Part shown: positions 35,667 to 43,124 of the stretch, piece after piece
Layout: each line of letters starts with the position of its first letter
Numbering within the stretch: position 1 is the first letter of the stretch
NCBI RefSeq assembly: GCF_003550065.1
Contig: NZ_QXDC01000002.1
Coordinates: forward strand, 186,001 to 250,000
Direction: 5' to 3'
DNA from: Hephaestia caeni
GTDB lineage: Bacteria > Pseudomonadota > Alphaproteobacteria > Sphingomonadales > Sphingomonadaceae
Length of the DNA: 64,000 bases
Notes under the pieces: model-generated
Told to the model about the DNA's origin: nothing
The model's database searches: none
The model's input: only the letters and a program-made list of their open reading frames with translations
Translations under genes and position numbers: made by a program

Positions 35667-38600
35667 CTATCTGCTCATGCCAAGGTCACGGCCGCGCCCC
35701 ATTTCGATACCGACGCTGCTGGCGAGGTCGTGGGAAAGCTGGCGGCCCGTCTCGAAGTTGATGCCGAGTTCCTGCTTGCGGCCGCGCAGGACGGATTCCA
35801 CCTGCGCGTCGCGCTCAAGGCTCTTGACCATGCCCGCCATCTGCTCGGATACTTTCCGCGCGCCCCGGAAGTCCCCATCGCGCTGCAATTCTTCGCGATG
35901 CTGGCCAAGCTGCCGCCAGCCTTCCACGAACCTGTCGGCGCGCTTGTCGGGATCGGTGCGGATTTCCGCCTCTTGGCTCATGGCGCGCATGGCCTGGCGG
36001 ACGCGCCCGGCCGATGCTTCGGACGCCAGCGCGGGATCACGGTTATAGGCTCGCTCCATGTCCTGCGCGGCATACTTGCCGGTCTGGTTCACCGCCTCGC
36101 GGGCCTTGTCGAGTTCGGCGCGCTGGTGGGGCAGGACGGGCAAGCCCTGATCCTGCATCTTCCAGATGTTCGCGACGGCGCGGGCGTGGCGCTGAACGGC
36201 GATAACCCGCATCCGTTCGTGCGCTGCGCGGGCCGCCTTGGCCAGGTCGTGGCTTTGCGGGGGCGGGCGGAAGTTGGCGAACATACTCTGTTCGCGTTGG
36301 TGCTGTGGAGCGGGCGGTTTGAAGTCCGCGAAAATGTCACGCTGTTGATGGGGTGCAGTCTGCGCCCCGCGATCCTGTCCGGGTAGGGAAAGCCGCAACC
36401 CGTCGAAGATGCCGCGCGCCTTCTCCGCGCCTGCGCGGGCGATTTCCGCGATGCGCTCGCGAAAGCCGATCCCGCGCCGCTCGGCGAAGTCGCGCGCCGG
36501 GTCAGCCCGGCTGTAATCGCTCGCCATATCCTTGGCGCGCTCGCGCGACAGCGTGCGGACAAGCTTGCCCTGATCCTTGAAGTCGTCGCGGCCATAGTGC
36601 AGGTCCGCGCCGTCGCGATGCCGCGAGAGGACGACATAGGCGCCATGCCGGTCCATACCGGGCGTCGCGAGCGCATGGGTGCGATCGACGGTGACCGCCT
36701 GCGTCTTGTGGATCGTGGCGGCATAGCCATGATCGAGGTCGCGGTAATCCTTCAAGTCGAACGCCACGCTGCGCCCGCTGTCGGTGCGAACCGTCATGCT
36801 TGACTGGTTGACCTGCTCGACCGTGCCGAGCGTGCCGTTCTTCACCTCAAGGCTATGTTCGTTGCGCCGGAACATCACCCGATCGCCCGGCGCAAAATCC
36901 CGCTCACCTTCCTCGGTCCGCACGCGCACATCGTCGCCCAGCTCGCCCCCGTCGCGTAAGCGCCCGCGCGCCATCTCGTTGAGGGTGCGCACTTCGTCAT
37001 TGGTGTGGGTGAAGATCATGCGCGTGGCCTGCGGTTCGGCCTGCCGCGCAGCGTCCCAACGGTCGATCAGCTCGTCGCGTGCCTGTTCGCGCGTCTCGGC
37101 GGCGTGGACCATACCCTTGTCGGCATAGGCAGCGATGGCTTCGCCGGTTCGACCGGTCGCCAGATGACGCGTGGCGTCCTGCTGCCAGTCGATGCGCTGG
37201 CGACGGATTTCGGTAATCTCCACCCCGCCATGCCGTTCGTGGATGGCGCGGAACGCTGCGCCCGCCTCGATCGCCTGCAACTGCTGCGCGTCGCCCACCA
37301 GCACGACCTTTGCGCCAGCCTCGGCAGCATGGGAGAATACGCGCTCCATCTGGCGCGTGCCGACCATGCCGGCCTCATCGATAACGAGCACGTCGCGCGG
37401 GCCGAGCAAATCGCGCCCCTGCGACCAGCCATGTTCCATGCTCGCGATCGTGCGCGACGCGATACCCGAGCCATGTTCCAGACCCTCCGCCGCAATGCCC
37501 GAGAGCGCGGCGCCGCGCACCTCATAGCCCGCGTGCTCCCACGCCTCGCGTGCAACGCCGAGCATCGCGCTCTTGCCGGTTCCGGCAAAGCCGATAACGA
37601 CACTCAAGCCCTGCCTGTCGGTCACATGGTCGAACGCGGCGCGCTGCTCGCCCGACAGCACAAGCCCATCCGCCTCCGCGCGCGCCAGCGCGCCTTTCCG
37701 GTCCGCTTCCGACACGCGATGCCGCTCGCGTGTCGCCATCAATTCCGATGCGCGTTGCAACCGCTGTTCGGTCTCGATCATCTCGCGGCTGGTGAACCGG
37801 TCCTCGCCGCGTCCGTCTTTGCCAAGCGCGATCAGGTCGGGCGAGGATCGCACCGCGCCGAGCACAGCATCGAACTGTTCGCGCCCATCGCTGTGCCGAT
37901 GCGCGAACATGGCAAGATCGCGGTTCGTGAAGGTCGCCTGCCCGTGGGTGATCGCGTCGAGCGCGATGCCGGGATCGGCGATGATCCGCTCGCCGTTCTC
38001 GCGCGCGATCTCGCGGTGGAGTTCGGCACGGTCGGCAAGCTGGCCCTCGCGTTCCATCCGCTGCGCGGGACCGCCGATCTTGTCCTGCGGTTCAAGGTCG
38101 ATGCCTTGCGCTTCCAGCGACCGATGGTCAATGCGCGCGTCGATGTCGAGTTCGGCGAGCCGCGCGTTGACATGAGCCTCCCAGCGTTCGCGCCACTGGC
38201 CGACATGCGCGTGCTCGTTCCACTCGCGCACCTTCGCCCCGAACCCGTCTTGGCCCACCTCGCGCATGGTGAGCATGACATGGGCATGGGGTTTTGCCAT
38301 GCCGTCGGCGCCAACGTCCCAATGGACATTCAAATCCGCGATCATGCCGCGGTCGACGAACTCGGTCTGGACGAAATCGCGGGCCAGCTCGATACCCTGT
38401 TCCTTCGTCATCTCGCGCGGAATGGCGAACTCGACCTCGCGCGCGAGCTGTGCGTCTTTGCGTAGCTCGATCGCCTCGACTTCATTCCAGAGGGTTTCGC
38501 GGTCGGAGAAGCGTTCGGGCGCGTTCTCCGGCAACATGATTTCGCTATGCTCGACACCCGAGCGGGCGCGGAAATCATGGTCGCGGTCGAGGCGCTCGTC

Positions 38601-38696
38601 GTGCAGGCGCTCGCCCGCGCGATAGGCAGCCGCCGAGACGGCGGAGCGGCCCGAAGTGCGCCCGATGACTTGCACGCTGAAATGGAAGATCGCCAT
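35667..38696 (-). CDS. traA: Ti-type conjugative relaxase/helicase TraA (MOBQ)
   Basis: This 1009-residue protein nicks oriT and unwinds DNA for transfer. The N-terminal MobA/MobL domain starts MAIFHFSVQVIGRTSGRSAV with the candidate catalytic Tyr in AAAYRAGE, and the metal-binding HxH in KPHAHVMLT (about residue 136). The helicase part has Walker A VIGFAGTGKSAMLG (about 369), VLVIDEAGMVG and GYAATIHKTQ. A C-terminal helical region follows. The layout and oriT match Agrobacterium Ti TraA and the IncQ MobA group. It is transcribed away from traC-traD with oriT between them. Confidence 0.93.
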   Translation of the reverse strand: MAIFHFSVQVIGRTSGRSAVSAAAYRAGERLHDERLDRDHDFRARSGVEHSEIMLPENAPERFSDRETLWNEVEAIELRKDAQLAREVEFAIPREMTKEQGIELARDFVQTEFVDRGMIADLNVHWDVGADGMAKPHAHVMLTMREVGQDGFGAKVREWNEHAHVGQWRERWEAHVNARLAELDIDARIDHRSLEAQGIDLEPQDKIGGPAQRMEREGQLADRAELHREIARENGERIIADPGIALDAITHGQATFTNRDLAMFAHRHSDGREQFDAVLGAVRSSPDLIALGKDGRGEDRFTSREMIETEQRLQRASELMATRERHRVSEADRKGALARAEADGLVLSGEQRAAFDHVTDRQGLSVVIGFAGTGKSAMLGVAREAWEHAGYEVRGAALSGIAAEGLEHGSGIASRTIASMEHGWSQGRDLLGPRDVLVIDEAGMVGTRQMERVFSHAAEAGAKVVLVGDAQQLQAIEAGAAFRAIHERHGGVEITEIRRQRIDWQQDATRHLATGRTGEAIAAYADKGMVHAAETREQARDELIDRWDAARQAEPQATRMIFTHTNDEVRTLNEMARGRLRDGGELGDDVRVRTEEGERDFAPGDRVMFRRNEHSLEVKNGTLGTVEQVNQSSMTVRTDSGRSVAFDLKDYRDLDHGYAATIHKTQAVTVDRTHALATPGMDRHGAYVVLSRHRDGADLHYGRDDFKDQGKLVRTLSRERAKDMASDYSRADPARDFAERRGIGFRERIAEIARAGAEKARGIFDGLRLSLPGQDRGAQTAPHQQRDIFADFKPPAPQHQREQSMFANFRPPPQSHDLAKAARAAHERMRVIAVQRHARAVANIWKMQDQGLPVLPHQRAELDKAREAVNQTGKYAAQDMERAYNRDPALASEASAGRVRQAMRAMSQEAEIRTDPDKRADRFVEGWRQLGQHREELQRDGDFRGARKVSEQMAGMVKSLERDAQVESVLRGRKQELGINFETGRQLSHDLASSVGIEMGRGRDLGMSR

Positions 38697-38725
38697 AGCG
38701 ATCGTTCAGTTACACTGCGAAGCGC

Positions 38726-38754
38726 ACGTCGGCACGACGTATAAGCGCGCCCTT
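38726..38754. other. oriT: Origin of transfer (oriT), IncQ/Ti type
   Basis: An inverted repeat, ACGTCG-GCA-CGACGT (38726-38740), is followed by ATAAGCGCGCCCTT. The segment TAAGCGCGCCCT (38742-38753) differs at one base from the IncQ nic core as I remember it (TAAGTGCGCCCT), and the reverse strand (AAGGGCGC..TTATACGTCG) resembles Ti plasmid oriT. It lies 30 bp before the TraA start, between divergent transfer genes, exactly where oriT is expected. Confidence 0.8.
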
Positions 38755-38869
38755 CTCGAATAAATTCTCGGACGGGACTAGGTGGTGTCAGGCTGTCCCG
38801 GCGACTCTACTGCATTACGCAAGGCGATAACCTAGAATCGCTCCATCGAACAAGGATGGAGACTTTACG

Positions 38870-39175
38870 ATGCGCAAGCCACGCGATTTTGACTCGGAAC
38901 TGAAGATGCTTGCCGACAAGGCGAAGCTGCTCAAGGAACGCCGCGTTCGTCAGCTCGGCGAACTCGTCATCGCGACGGGTGCCGACGCGCTCGATGCCGA
39001 TATGCTCGCGGGCGCATTGCTCGGCGCGGCGGCGAACAAGGACGCGAGCGCGAAGGAGGCATGGCGCAAGGCGGGCGTGGCATTCTTTCAGCGCTCGGCC
39101 CGCAAGTCTGCGCCGCGATCTGGTCGCGATGATGAAGGCACTGCGCCGCGCGATGGCGATGCGGTATCGGCTTGA
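38870..39175 (+). CDS. Conjugal transfer protein, TraC-like
   Basis: This 101-residue basic protein begins MRKPRDFDSELKMLADKAKL and has the conserved RVRQLGELVIATGADALDAD and LAGALLGAAANKD. It belongs to the small relaxosome proteins encoded next to oriT in Ti-like systems, which help TraA bind oriT. In databases such proteins are named either TraC or TraD; I use TraC-like for its place as first gene from oriT. GGATGGAG precedes the start. Its end overlaps the next gene by 47 bases. Confidence 0.75.
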   Translation: MRKPRDFDSELKMLADKAKLLKERRVRQLGELVIATGADALDADMLAGALLGAAANKDASAKEAWRKAGVAFFQRSARKSAPRSGRDDEGTAPRDGDAVSA

Positions 39176-39455
39176 AGCGGCAAAAGCGCGAAGCGACATG
39201 CGCGATTGGCAGGTGAAGCGCCGCGAGCGGACGCGACAGCTCATTGAGCTGGGTGGCCTCGTCGTCAAGGCGGAGCTGGTCGATCTGACCGACGATGACC
39301 GCGCTACGCTCTATGGCGCGTTCCTTGATCTCGCGAACAGGTTGCAGGGCAACGATCGCGACACCGCGCTCGTCTTATGGAAACGGCGCGGCAAGCGGGC
39401 GTTTGATATGGAAGGCGAAGGCTTACGGAAAAAGGAGCGACGGCAGCGCTCGTAG
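39129..39455 (+). CDS. traD: Conjugal transfer protein TraD
   Basis: This 108-residue basic protein matches the TraD family: RRERTRQLIELGGLVVKAEL, then a short helical domain and ALVLWKRRGKRAFDME near the end. It probably acts with TraA and TraC in the relaxosome. I chose the ATG at 39129, which gives the length usual for the family; the frame is open further back only as a shadow of the TraC-like gene. A degenerate copy of its last part lies at 39992-40072. Confidence 0.8.
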   Translation: MMKALRRAMAMRYRLEAAKARSDMRDWQVKRRERTRQLIELGGLVVKAELVDLTDDDRATLYGAFLDLANRLQGNDRDTALVLWKRRGKRAFDMEGEGLRKKERRQRS

Positions 39456-39487
39456 GTGCGTTGCGCGCGCCAAGCCTGTGTTGCGAA

Positions 39488-39871
39488 TCAATCAGGATCG
39501 CTGGGATTTTGTCGAATGCGCTGGATGTCTATCTGACTCTGCAAAACGCGTGTGCGCATTTCCAATTCGCGATGCTCGGCCTCGGAGATACCGTCCTGGC
39601 CATAGCGATCTGCAAGCGTGCCGATTTGCGTGGCCTCCCGACGCAACGCCCTTGCTTCACGCTTCGACAGGTCGCCATTGTCTCGCCCGCGATCGATGCG
39701 GTCACGGGTCTCGCGAAGTTCGCGTCCGATCGTCGGGTGGGAAGGGCGGACACGCACATCGATTATGCCACCCGGAATGTGGCCGTCGCTTGGCGGGGTT
39801 CGAGGCGCGATCTGAGCATGCACAGTGAACGGCACAGCCAAAAGAAGCACCGTTGCTACAGTCAATCTCAT
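39488..39871 (-). CDS. Small secreted hypothetical protein
   Basis: This 127-residue protein has a signal peptide (MRLTVATVLLLAVPFTVHAQ) and then a charged helical region (RELRETRDRIDRGRDNGDLS, KREARALRREA). It is probably periplasmic; no domain is recognised. The GGAGGACACT before 39871 fixes the start, although the frame is open to 39976. It lies within the mobilization region on the strand opposite to traD. Confidence 0.65.
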   Translation of the reverse strand: MRLTVATVLLLAVPFTVHAQIAPRTPPSDGHIPGGIIDVRVRPSHPTIGRELRETRDRIDRGRDNGDLSKREARALRREATQIGTLADRYGQDGISEAEHRELEMRTRVLQSQIDIQRIRQNPSDPD

Positions 39872-39991
39872 AGTGTCCTCCGTTCGAGATACGAAGACTC
39901 TGCTTGCCCCAATGAATTGATGCTGAATTGCGGCGAGGCAGTCGTTCGATTTGCCGCCAAAGCTGGTGAGCACCATTGCGTCGGGGTGGCA

Positions 39992-40072
39992 ATGAACGCG
40001 CTTGTCCTATGGCAACGCAAGGGCAAGCGCGCGTTCGAGGCGGAACAGGAAGCCCGCGAGCAATCGCGCTAG
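39992..40072 (+). pseudogene. Remnant of a TraD C-terminus
   Basis: The frame reads NALVLWQRKGKRAFEAEQEA and stops at 40072. This is the same segment as ALVLWKRRGKRAFDMEGEG near the end of traD. Nothing upstream in frame resembles the rest of TraD, so it is a broken partial duplicate. Confidence 0.6.
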
Positions 40073-40656
40073 GCGGCGATTGCATCGGCCATCGGCGCGG
40101 GCTCTGGCGTCGTGCAATCGCGCGGCTCCCATTCCTGCCGCGCCCATACCTCATGCGTTCTGCCGAAAGGCACGTTTGATCCGTGGCAATAATTCACGCC
40201 GATCCCTTCCCTCAGATCGATCACACATAGACCCGCGTCGCCCGCCAGCAGGCGCACGGCATCCATCGGCCTGAACCAGCCGCGCAAGGCGCGTGATCGC
40301 TTTCCCGTCAAGCTATCTGTCGCCATGATGATCTCACCAAAGTGAGGGCGCGCAGCGTGATATATCCGGTCCTTCGCCGGGCCGGGCTTGACGTCGAAGT
40401 AATGATATTCGGGAGGCGCGTTTGGATCGCATATCTCATCCCCGAGGCGGGGCGGCTTGTGCGGCAGGGGTGGAACCTCGTCCAATATATCGACCGTCAA
40501 AACGTCGCTCTCCTTCGGCCGTTCGGGTTGATCCTCCGATAGCCGCGAAATCGCGCAACCGGGAACCGAGAGCGGGACCAACAGCGCAACGTGCGCGAGC
40601 GCCGAAATCAGCAAGGAACCAGCCACCTCCTTCCTGTCGCGCCGCTCCTCCGTCAT
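40069..40656 (-). CDS. Hypothetical protein with N-terminal membrane segment
   Basis: This 195-residue protein is not recognised. A charged start (MTEERRDRKEVAGS) is followed by a membrane segment (LLISALAHVALLVPLSVPGC) like those of TonB/TolA-type anchored proteins, then a Pro-rich stretch (ILDEVPPLPHKPPRL) and a globular end with several Cys and His. It is probably anchored in the inner membrane with a periplasmic domain. It starts 10 bp after the next gene on the same strand and the two likely form an operon. Confidence 0.6.
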   Translation of the reverse strand: MTEERRDRKEVAGSLLISALAHVALLVPLSVPGCAISRLSEDQPERPKESDVLTVDILDEVPPLPHKPPRLGDEICDPNAPPEYHYFDVKPGPAKDRIYHAARPHFGEIIMATDSLTGKRSRALRGWFRPMDAVRLLAGDAGLCVIDLREGIGVNYCHGSNVPFGRTHEVWARQEWEPRDCTTPEPAPMADAIAA

Positions 40657-40666
40657 CGCTGTGCCG

Positions 40667-41257
40667 TCACCTGCGCCGTCCGCGCGGGCGGGGATGGCCG
40701 GTCACGTCCCGCACACGATCCAGCAAGGCGCGGAGCAATTCCCGAACCTGCGGGGCTGTCAGTCCATTGTCATCGGGTTCCTGCTCCCCGAACAGCCGCA
40801 CTTGGTTCCATCGCCAATAAGGCGTGAGGACCGCCGCCAGCCGCGCCATATCGGGGCAGTCGTGGCCCAATCCGGTCGCGTTGGCATAGGCCAGCGACTT
40901 GGCGACGCGCAGGCCGATATGACGGGCATTCCATTCGTCAGGGAATCCCACATCGAGCAGATGCGACGACAAACCGAGTTGGGCGGTGATCCCGGAAAAA
41001 TAGAGGAAGCTATGCCAGCCACTTTCCGAACTCGGGTCGCGGTCGGGAGAGAAGCCCTCTGCTCGATGGTATCGCCAACGGCTCAGGCTCCGCCCATCCT
41101 TGGTGCGGACAAGCGTTACCGGCTCGTCGTCATACTCCGCATGGAGCGAGGCCAGCGCCTCGCCCCAGGGAGAGGCGATAACCGGAACCACGACCGGCGC
41201 AGCAATCAATGTGCGCAACAGCGTGCGACGTGATGTGGCGGGAACGATGTCGCCCAT
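40667..41257 (-). CDS. Tat-signal hypothetical protein
   Basis: This 196-residue protein has a twin-arginine signal (SRRTLLRTLIAAPVVVPVIA) and a globular domain with Trp-rich motifs (GRSLSRWRYHRAEGF, SGWHSFLYFSGITAQLG). No family is recognised. The ATG at 41257 with CGGAGGTG before it is clearly better than the frame start at 41398. The Tat signal suggests export of a folded protein to the periplasm. Its promoter region faces the palindrome at 41387-41427. Confidence 0.65.
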   Translation of the reverse strand: MGDIVPATSRRTLLRTLIAAPVVVPVIASPWGEALASLHAEYDDEPVTLVRTKDGRSLSRWRYHRAEGFSPDRDPSSESGWHSFLYFSGITAQLGLSSHLLDVGFPDEWNARHIGLRVAKSLAYANATGLGHDCPDMARLAAVLTPYWRWNQVRLFGEQEPDDNGLTAPQVRELLRALLDRVRDVTGHPRPRGRRR

Positions 41258-41386
41258 ATGCACCTCCGTTCCGCATCCTTGACAGGGGGACGAAAGCGAT
41301 GGGCGGATGCGGTACAGCCCGACACTCCCGCGCGATTCGCGCTGTCGGATTGCCGGTGGGCTGGATGAACCAAGGGCCATTGCAGC

Positions 41387-41427
41387 AATATACGACACCG
41401 TTTATCACATAAACGATGTCGTATATT
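41387..41427. promoter_or_regulatory. 41-bp near-perfect palindrome, candidate operator
   Basis: AATATACGACACCGTTTAT and ATAAACGATGTCGTATATT are inverted repeats matching at 18 of 19 positions around a 3-nt centre. It sits between the Tat-signal gene (minus) and the RHH gene (plus), so it probably controls one or both. It is unusually long for a simple operator. Confidence 0.7.
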
Positions 41428-41472
41428 CAAATAAACGGTGGCGTCAACGTGTTTGACTTGGAGATTGCGGGC

Positions 41473-41661
41473 ATGACCGATAGCGACGGGGCGATGGGAC
41501 GCCCGCCGCTTGGAATGAAGCCGACGACGATCAGGCTATCAACCGACACGATCCGGCGTATCGAGGCGCTGGTCGGCAACCGGCGGCTGGCGCTGTTCAT
41601 CCGCGAAGCGGTCGAGAACGAATTGCAGCGTCGCGAGAATCCCGAAGCTCCGAAGAAATAA
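41473..41661 (+). CDS. Ribbon-helix-helix DNA-binding protein
   Basis: This 62-residue protein has the RHH pattern: a beta strand (KPTTIRLSTDTIRRIEAL) followed by two helices (RRLALFIREAVENELQRRE). Such proteins act as repressors or antitoxins. The frame is open from 41416, but that ATG lies inside a 41-bp palindrome, so a start at 41473 (MTDSDGAMGR) or 41494 is more likely. I infer that it binds the palindrome upstream of it. No partner toxin is seen next to it on this strand. Confidence 0.7.
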   Translation: MTDSDGAMGRPPLGMKPTTIRLSTDTIRRIEALVGNRRLALFIREAVENELQRRENPEAPKK

Positions 41662-41668
41662 GCTCGCT

Positions 41669-42007
41669 TTATGCGACGGCCTGCAATCCCTTGCGCTGAA
41701 TGATGGAGAGTAACCGCAGGGCAGGGCCGCCTGGACGCTTCACGCCACGCTCCCAATCCGACACTAGATTGCGCGACACGTTGAGATAGGCGGCGAACAC
41801 CGGCTGCGACACATGTTCGCGCTCGCGGATCGCGCGGATTTCATCGCCCGCCAGCGTCGGCACCGGGGCAAGGCACGCTTCGTCAAAGGTGCGCAAGGTC
41901 GCGCGCGACACCACGCCCGCGTCGTGCGCGTCGCTCATCATCTCATGGATCGCGCCCGCGATCTCGCTGCGATAGCCCTTATCCTTAACCGTCCTTGCCA
42001 TTTTCAA
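41669..42007 (-). CDS. HigA-like XRE antitoxin/regulator
   Basis: This 112-residue protein has a C-terminal helix-turn-helix (IRAIREREHVSQPVFAAYLN, then VSRNLVSDWERGVKRPGGPA), typical of the HigA-type antitoxins paired with RelE/HigB toxins. The N-terminal half would bind the toxin. It overlaps the end of the toxin gene by 23 bases, with the toxin first, which is the HigBA order. An inverted repeat (TATAAC...GTTATA) upstream of the pair is its likely operator. Confidence 0.85.
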   Translation of the reverse strand: MKMARTVKDKGYRSEIAGAIHEMMSDAHDAGVVSRATLRTFDEACLAPVPTLAGDEIRAIREREHVSQPVFAAYLNVSRNLVSDWERGVKRPGGPALRLLSIIQRKGLQAVA

Positions 42008-42368
42008 TCTCCACCAGCGTCTCCGACGCTACCAGCCGGTCCAATTCCTCGCCGCTCCACTCCAGCGCCTCCGCCGCCGCTTCACGCAACAGCGCCAAAT
42101 CCGCCTTCGATATGTTCGCCTGAGCACTCTTGGCGAAGCCGAAAGCAAATATCGCCCGGTCACCGTGCCGGAACAGGATCAGCGTGCGATACCCGCCCGA
42201 CTTTCCCTTTCCCGGCCGCGCGATGCGCTGCTTGATGACGCCGCCGCCAAGGTCGGCATCCACCAGCCCGCTTTCCGCGCGCTGCACGGCAGCGCGAAGG
42301 GCTGAATCATCGATTCGCTCCTTCCGCGCGAAGCGCTCGAACCAGCCATTCTTGAAAATGCGCGTGAT
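41985..42368 (-). CDS. HigB/RelE-type toxin, start codon abnormal
   Basis: The conserved part reads LVDADLGGGVIKQRIARPGK, SGGYRTLILFRHGDRAIFAFGF, and belongs to the RelE-like toxins that cleave mRNA on the ribosome. Homology continues upstream of the apparent GTG at 42287: the same frame encodes TRIFKNGWFERFARKERIDD, the usual beginning of the family. There is no ATG, GTG or TTG before that segment. The expected initiator, 7-8 bp after AGGAG, is ATC at 42366-42368. So the toxin is either started at ATC at low level or silenced by an ATG-to-ATC change. Confidence 0.75.
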   Translation of the reverse strand: MTRIFKNGWFERFARKERIDDSALRAAVQRAESGLVDADLGGGVIKQRIARPGKGKSGGYRTLILFRHGDRAIFAFGFAKSAQANISKADLALLREAAAEALEWSGEELDRLVASETLVEIENGKDG

Positions 42369-42395
42369 GGCGGCTCTCCTGCTTCGCGGCTTATA

Positions 42396-42414
42396 TATAA
42401 CACATAGCGTTATA
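42396..42414 (-). promoter_or_regulatory. Inverted repeat upstream of the HigBA-type pair
   Basis: TATAAC-N7-GTTATA is a perfect 6+6 dyad 28 bp before the toxin start in an AT-rich spot. It is the likely promoter/operator for autoregulation by the antitoxin. Confidence 0.55.
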
Positions 42415-42908
42415 GTTCAATGCAGAACGGTCGCGGCTGCGCCTGTCGAAAGCGACTATGTTTGAGCTTTTGCGACTAAATTGGCTACGGTCGGCACTGT
42501 AGTGCCTCCCCCTCTTGCAAGGCGGGACAAAGCGATACAGCATGAGTGCGTGGCGATGGCGGGCCACCTTCAAGAAGGGCTCCGCCATGTCGTGCGAATC
42601 GGAATCACGCCAAGTTCATCGGGTCGCATCTGCTGCCAGTAAGTCGCATGATGGCGTGGCATATTTGCCACATTCGATAAAGAAACGTCAAAGTATAGGC
42701 CGCCGATTTCCGCCTATCGTCGCCGTCCACCGCCATACGCCACCGTTTGCCGTAGTTCGCCACCGTTTCCCACCGTTACCTACACTTAGACCGCCGTGAA
42801 CCGCATCTTCGTCCAGTCTCGCTTGGGGCGCTCTTGCGCTGCAAATCCATGCCGCCAATTCTATTCGTAGGGGGATCAAAGCCAACGTCAAAATTGAAAG
42901 TCACCTTA
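42415..42908. other. Gene-free control region before alpA with phased CACCGTT repeats
   Basis: About 490 bp without a convincing gene. CACCGTT occurs at 42741, 42761 and 42771, that is at 20 and 10 bp spacing, on the same face of the helix. This may be a binding array for AlpA or another element regulator. The short open frame at 42515-42799 is repeat-like and has no clear ribosome binding site. Confidence 0.45.
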
Positions 42909-43112
42909 ATGCACAACAAGGAAAAGATTATCCGTCTCAAAACCGTGCTGGCCCGCACGGGGCTTTCCCGTTCCACCCTATATCGCAAGATCGCGGAAGG
43001 CAGCTTCCCCCGGCAAATCACAATCAGCGTCCACGGCACTGGCTGGCATGAGTCTGCCGTGGATCGCTGGATCGCCAACCCCGCCGCCTATCGCGAAGAT
43101 CGCGCCGAGTGA
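42909..43112 (+). CDS. AlpA family regulator/excisionase
   Basis: This 67-residue protein is a winged-helix AlpA-type regulator: IIRLKTVLARTGLSRSTLYR, then KIAEGSFPRQI and WHESAVDRWIA. In P4-like elements AlpA turns on integrase or acts as excisionase. I chose the start at 42909 (MHNKEKIIRL), which gives the usual size; the frame is open from 42834. It lies tail to tail with the integrase, 12 bp away, and probably governs excision. Confidence 0.85.
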   Translation: MHNKEKIIRLKTVLARTGLSRSTLYRKIAEGSFPRQITISVHGTGWHESAVDRWIANPAAYREDRAE

Positions 43113-43124
43113 CGCAAGGCCGGG

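Noticed and set aside
39461-39991. Plus-strand frame antisense to the small secreted protein
   Set aside because: Only its last 27 or so codons resemble TraD; the rest is a shadow of the signal-peptide gene on the other strand.
42515-42799. 94-residue frame in the alpA upstream region
   Set aside because: The sequence is repeat-derived, lacks a clear ribosome binding site and shows no domain.
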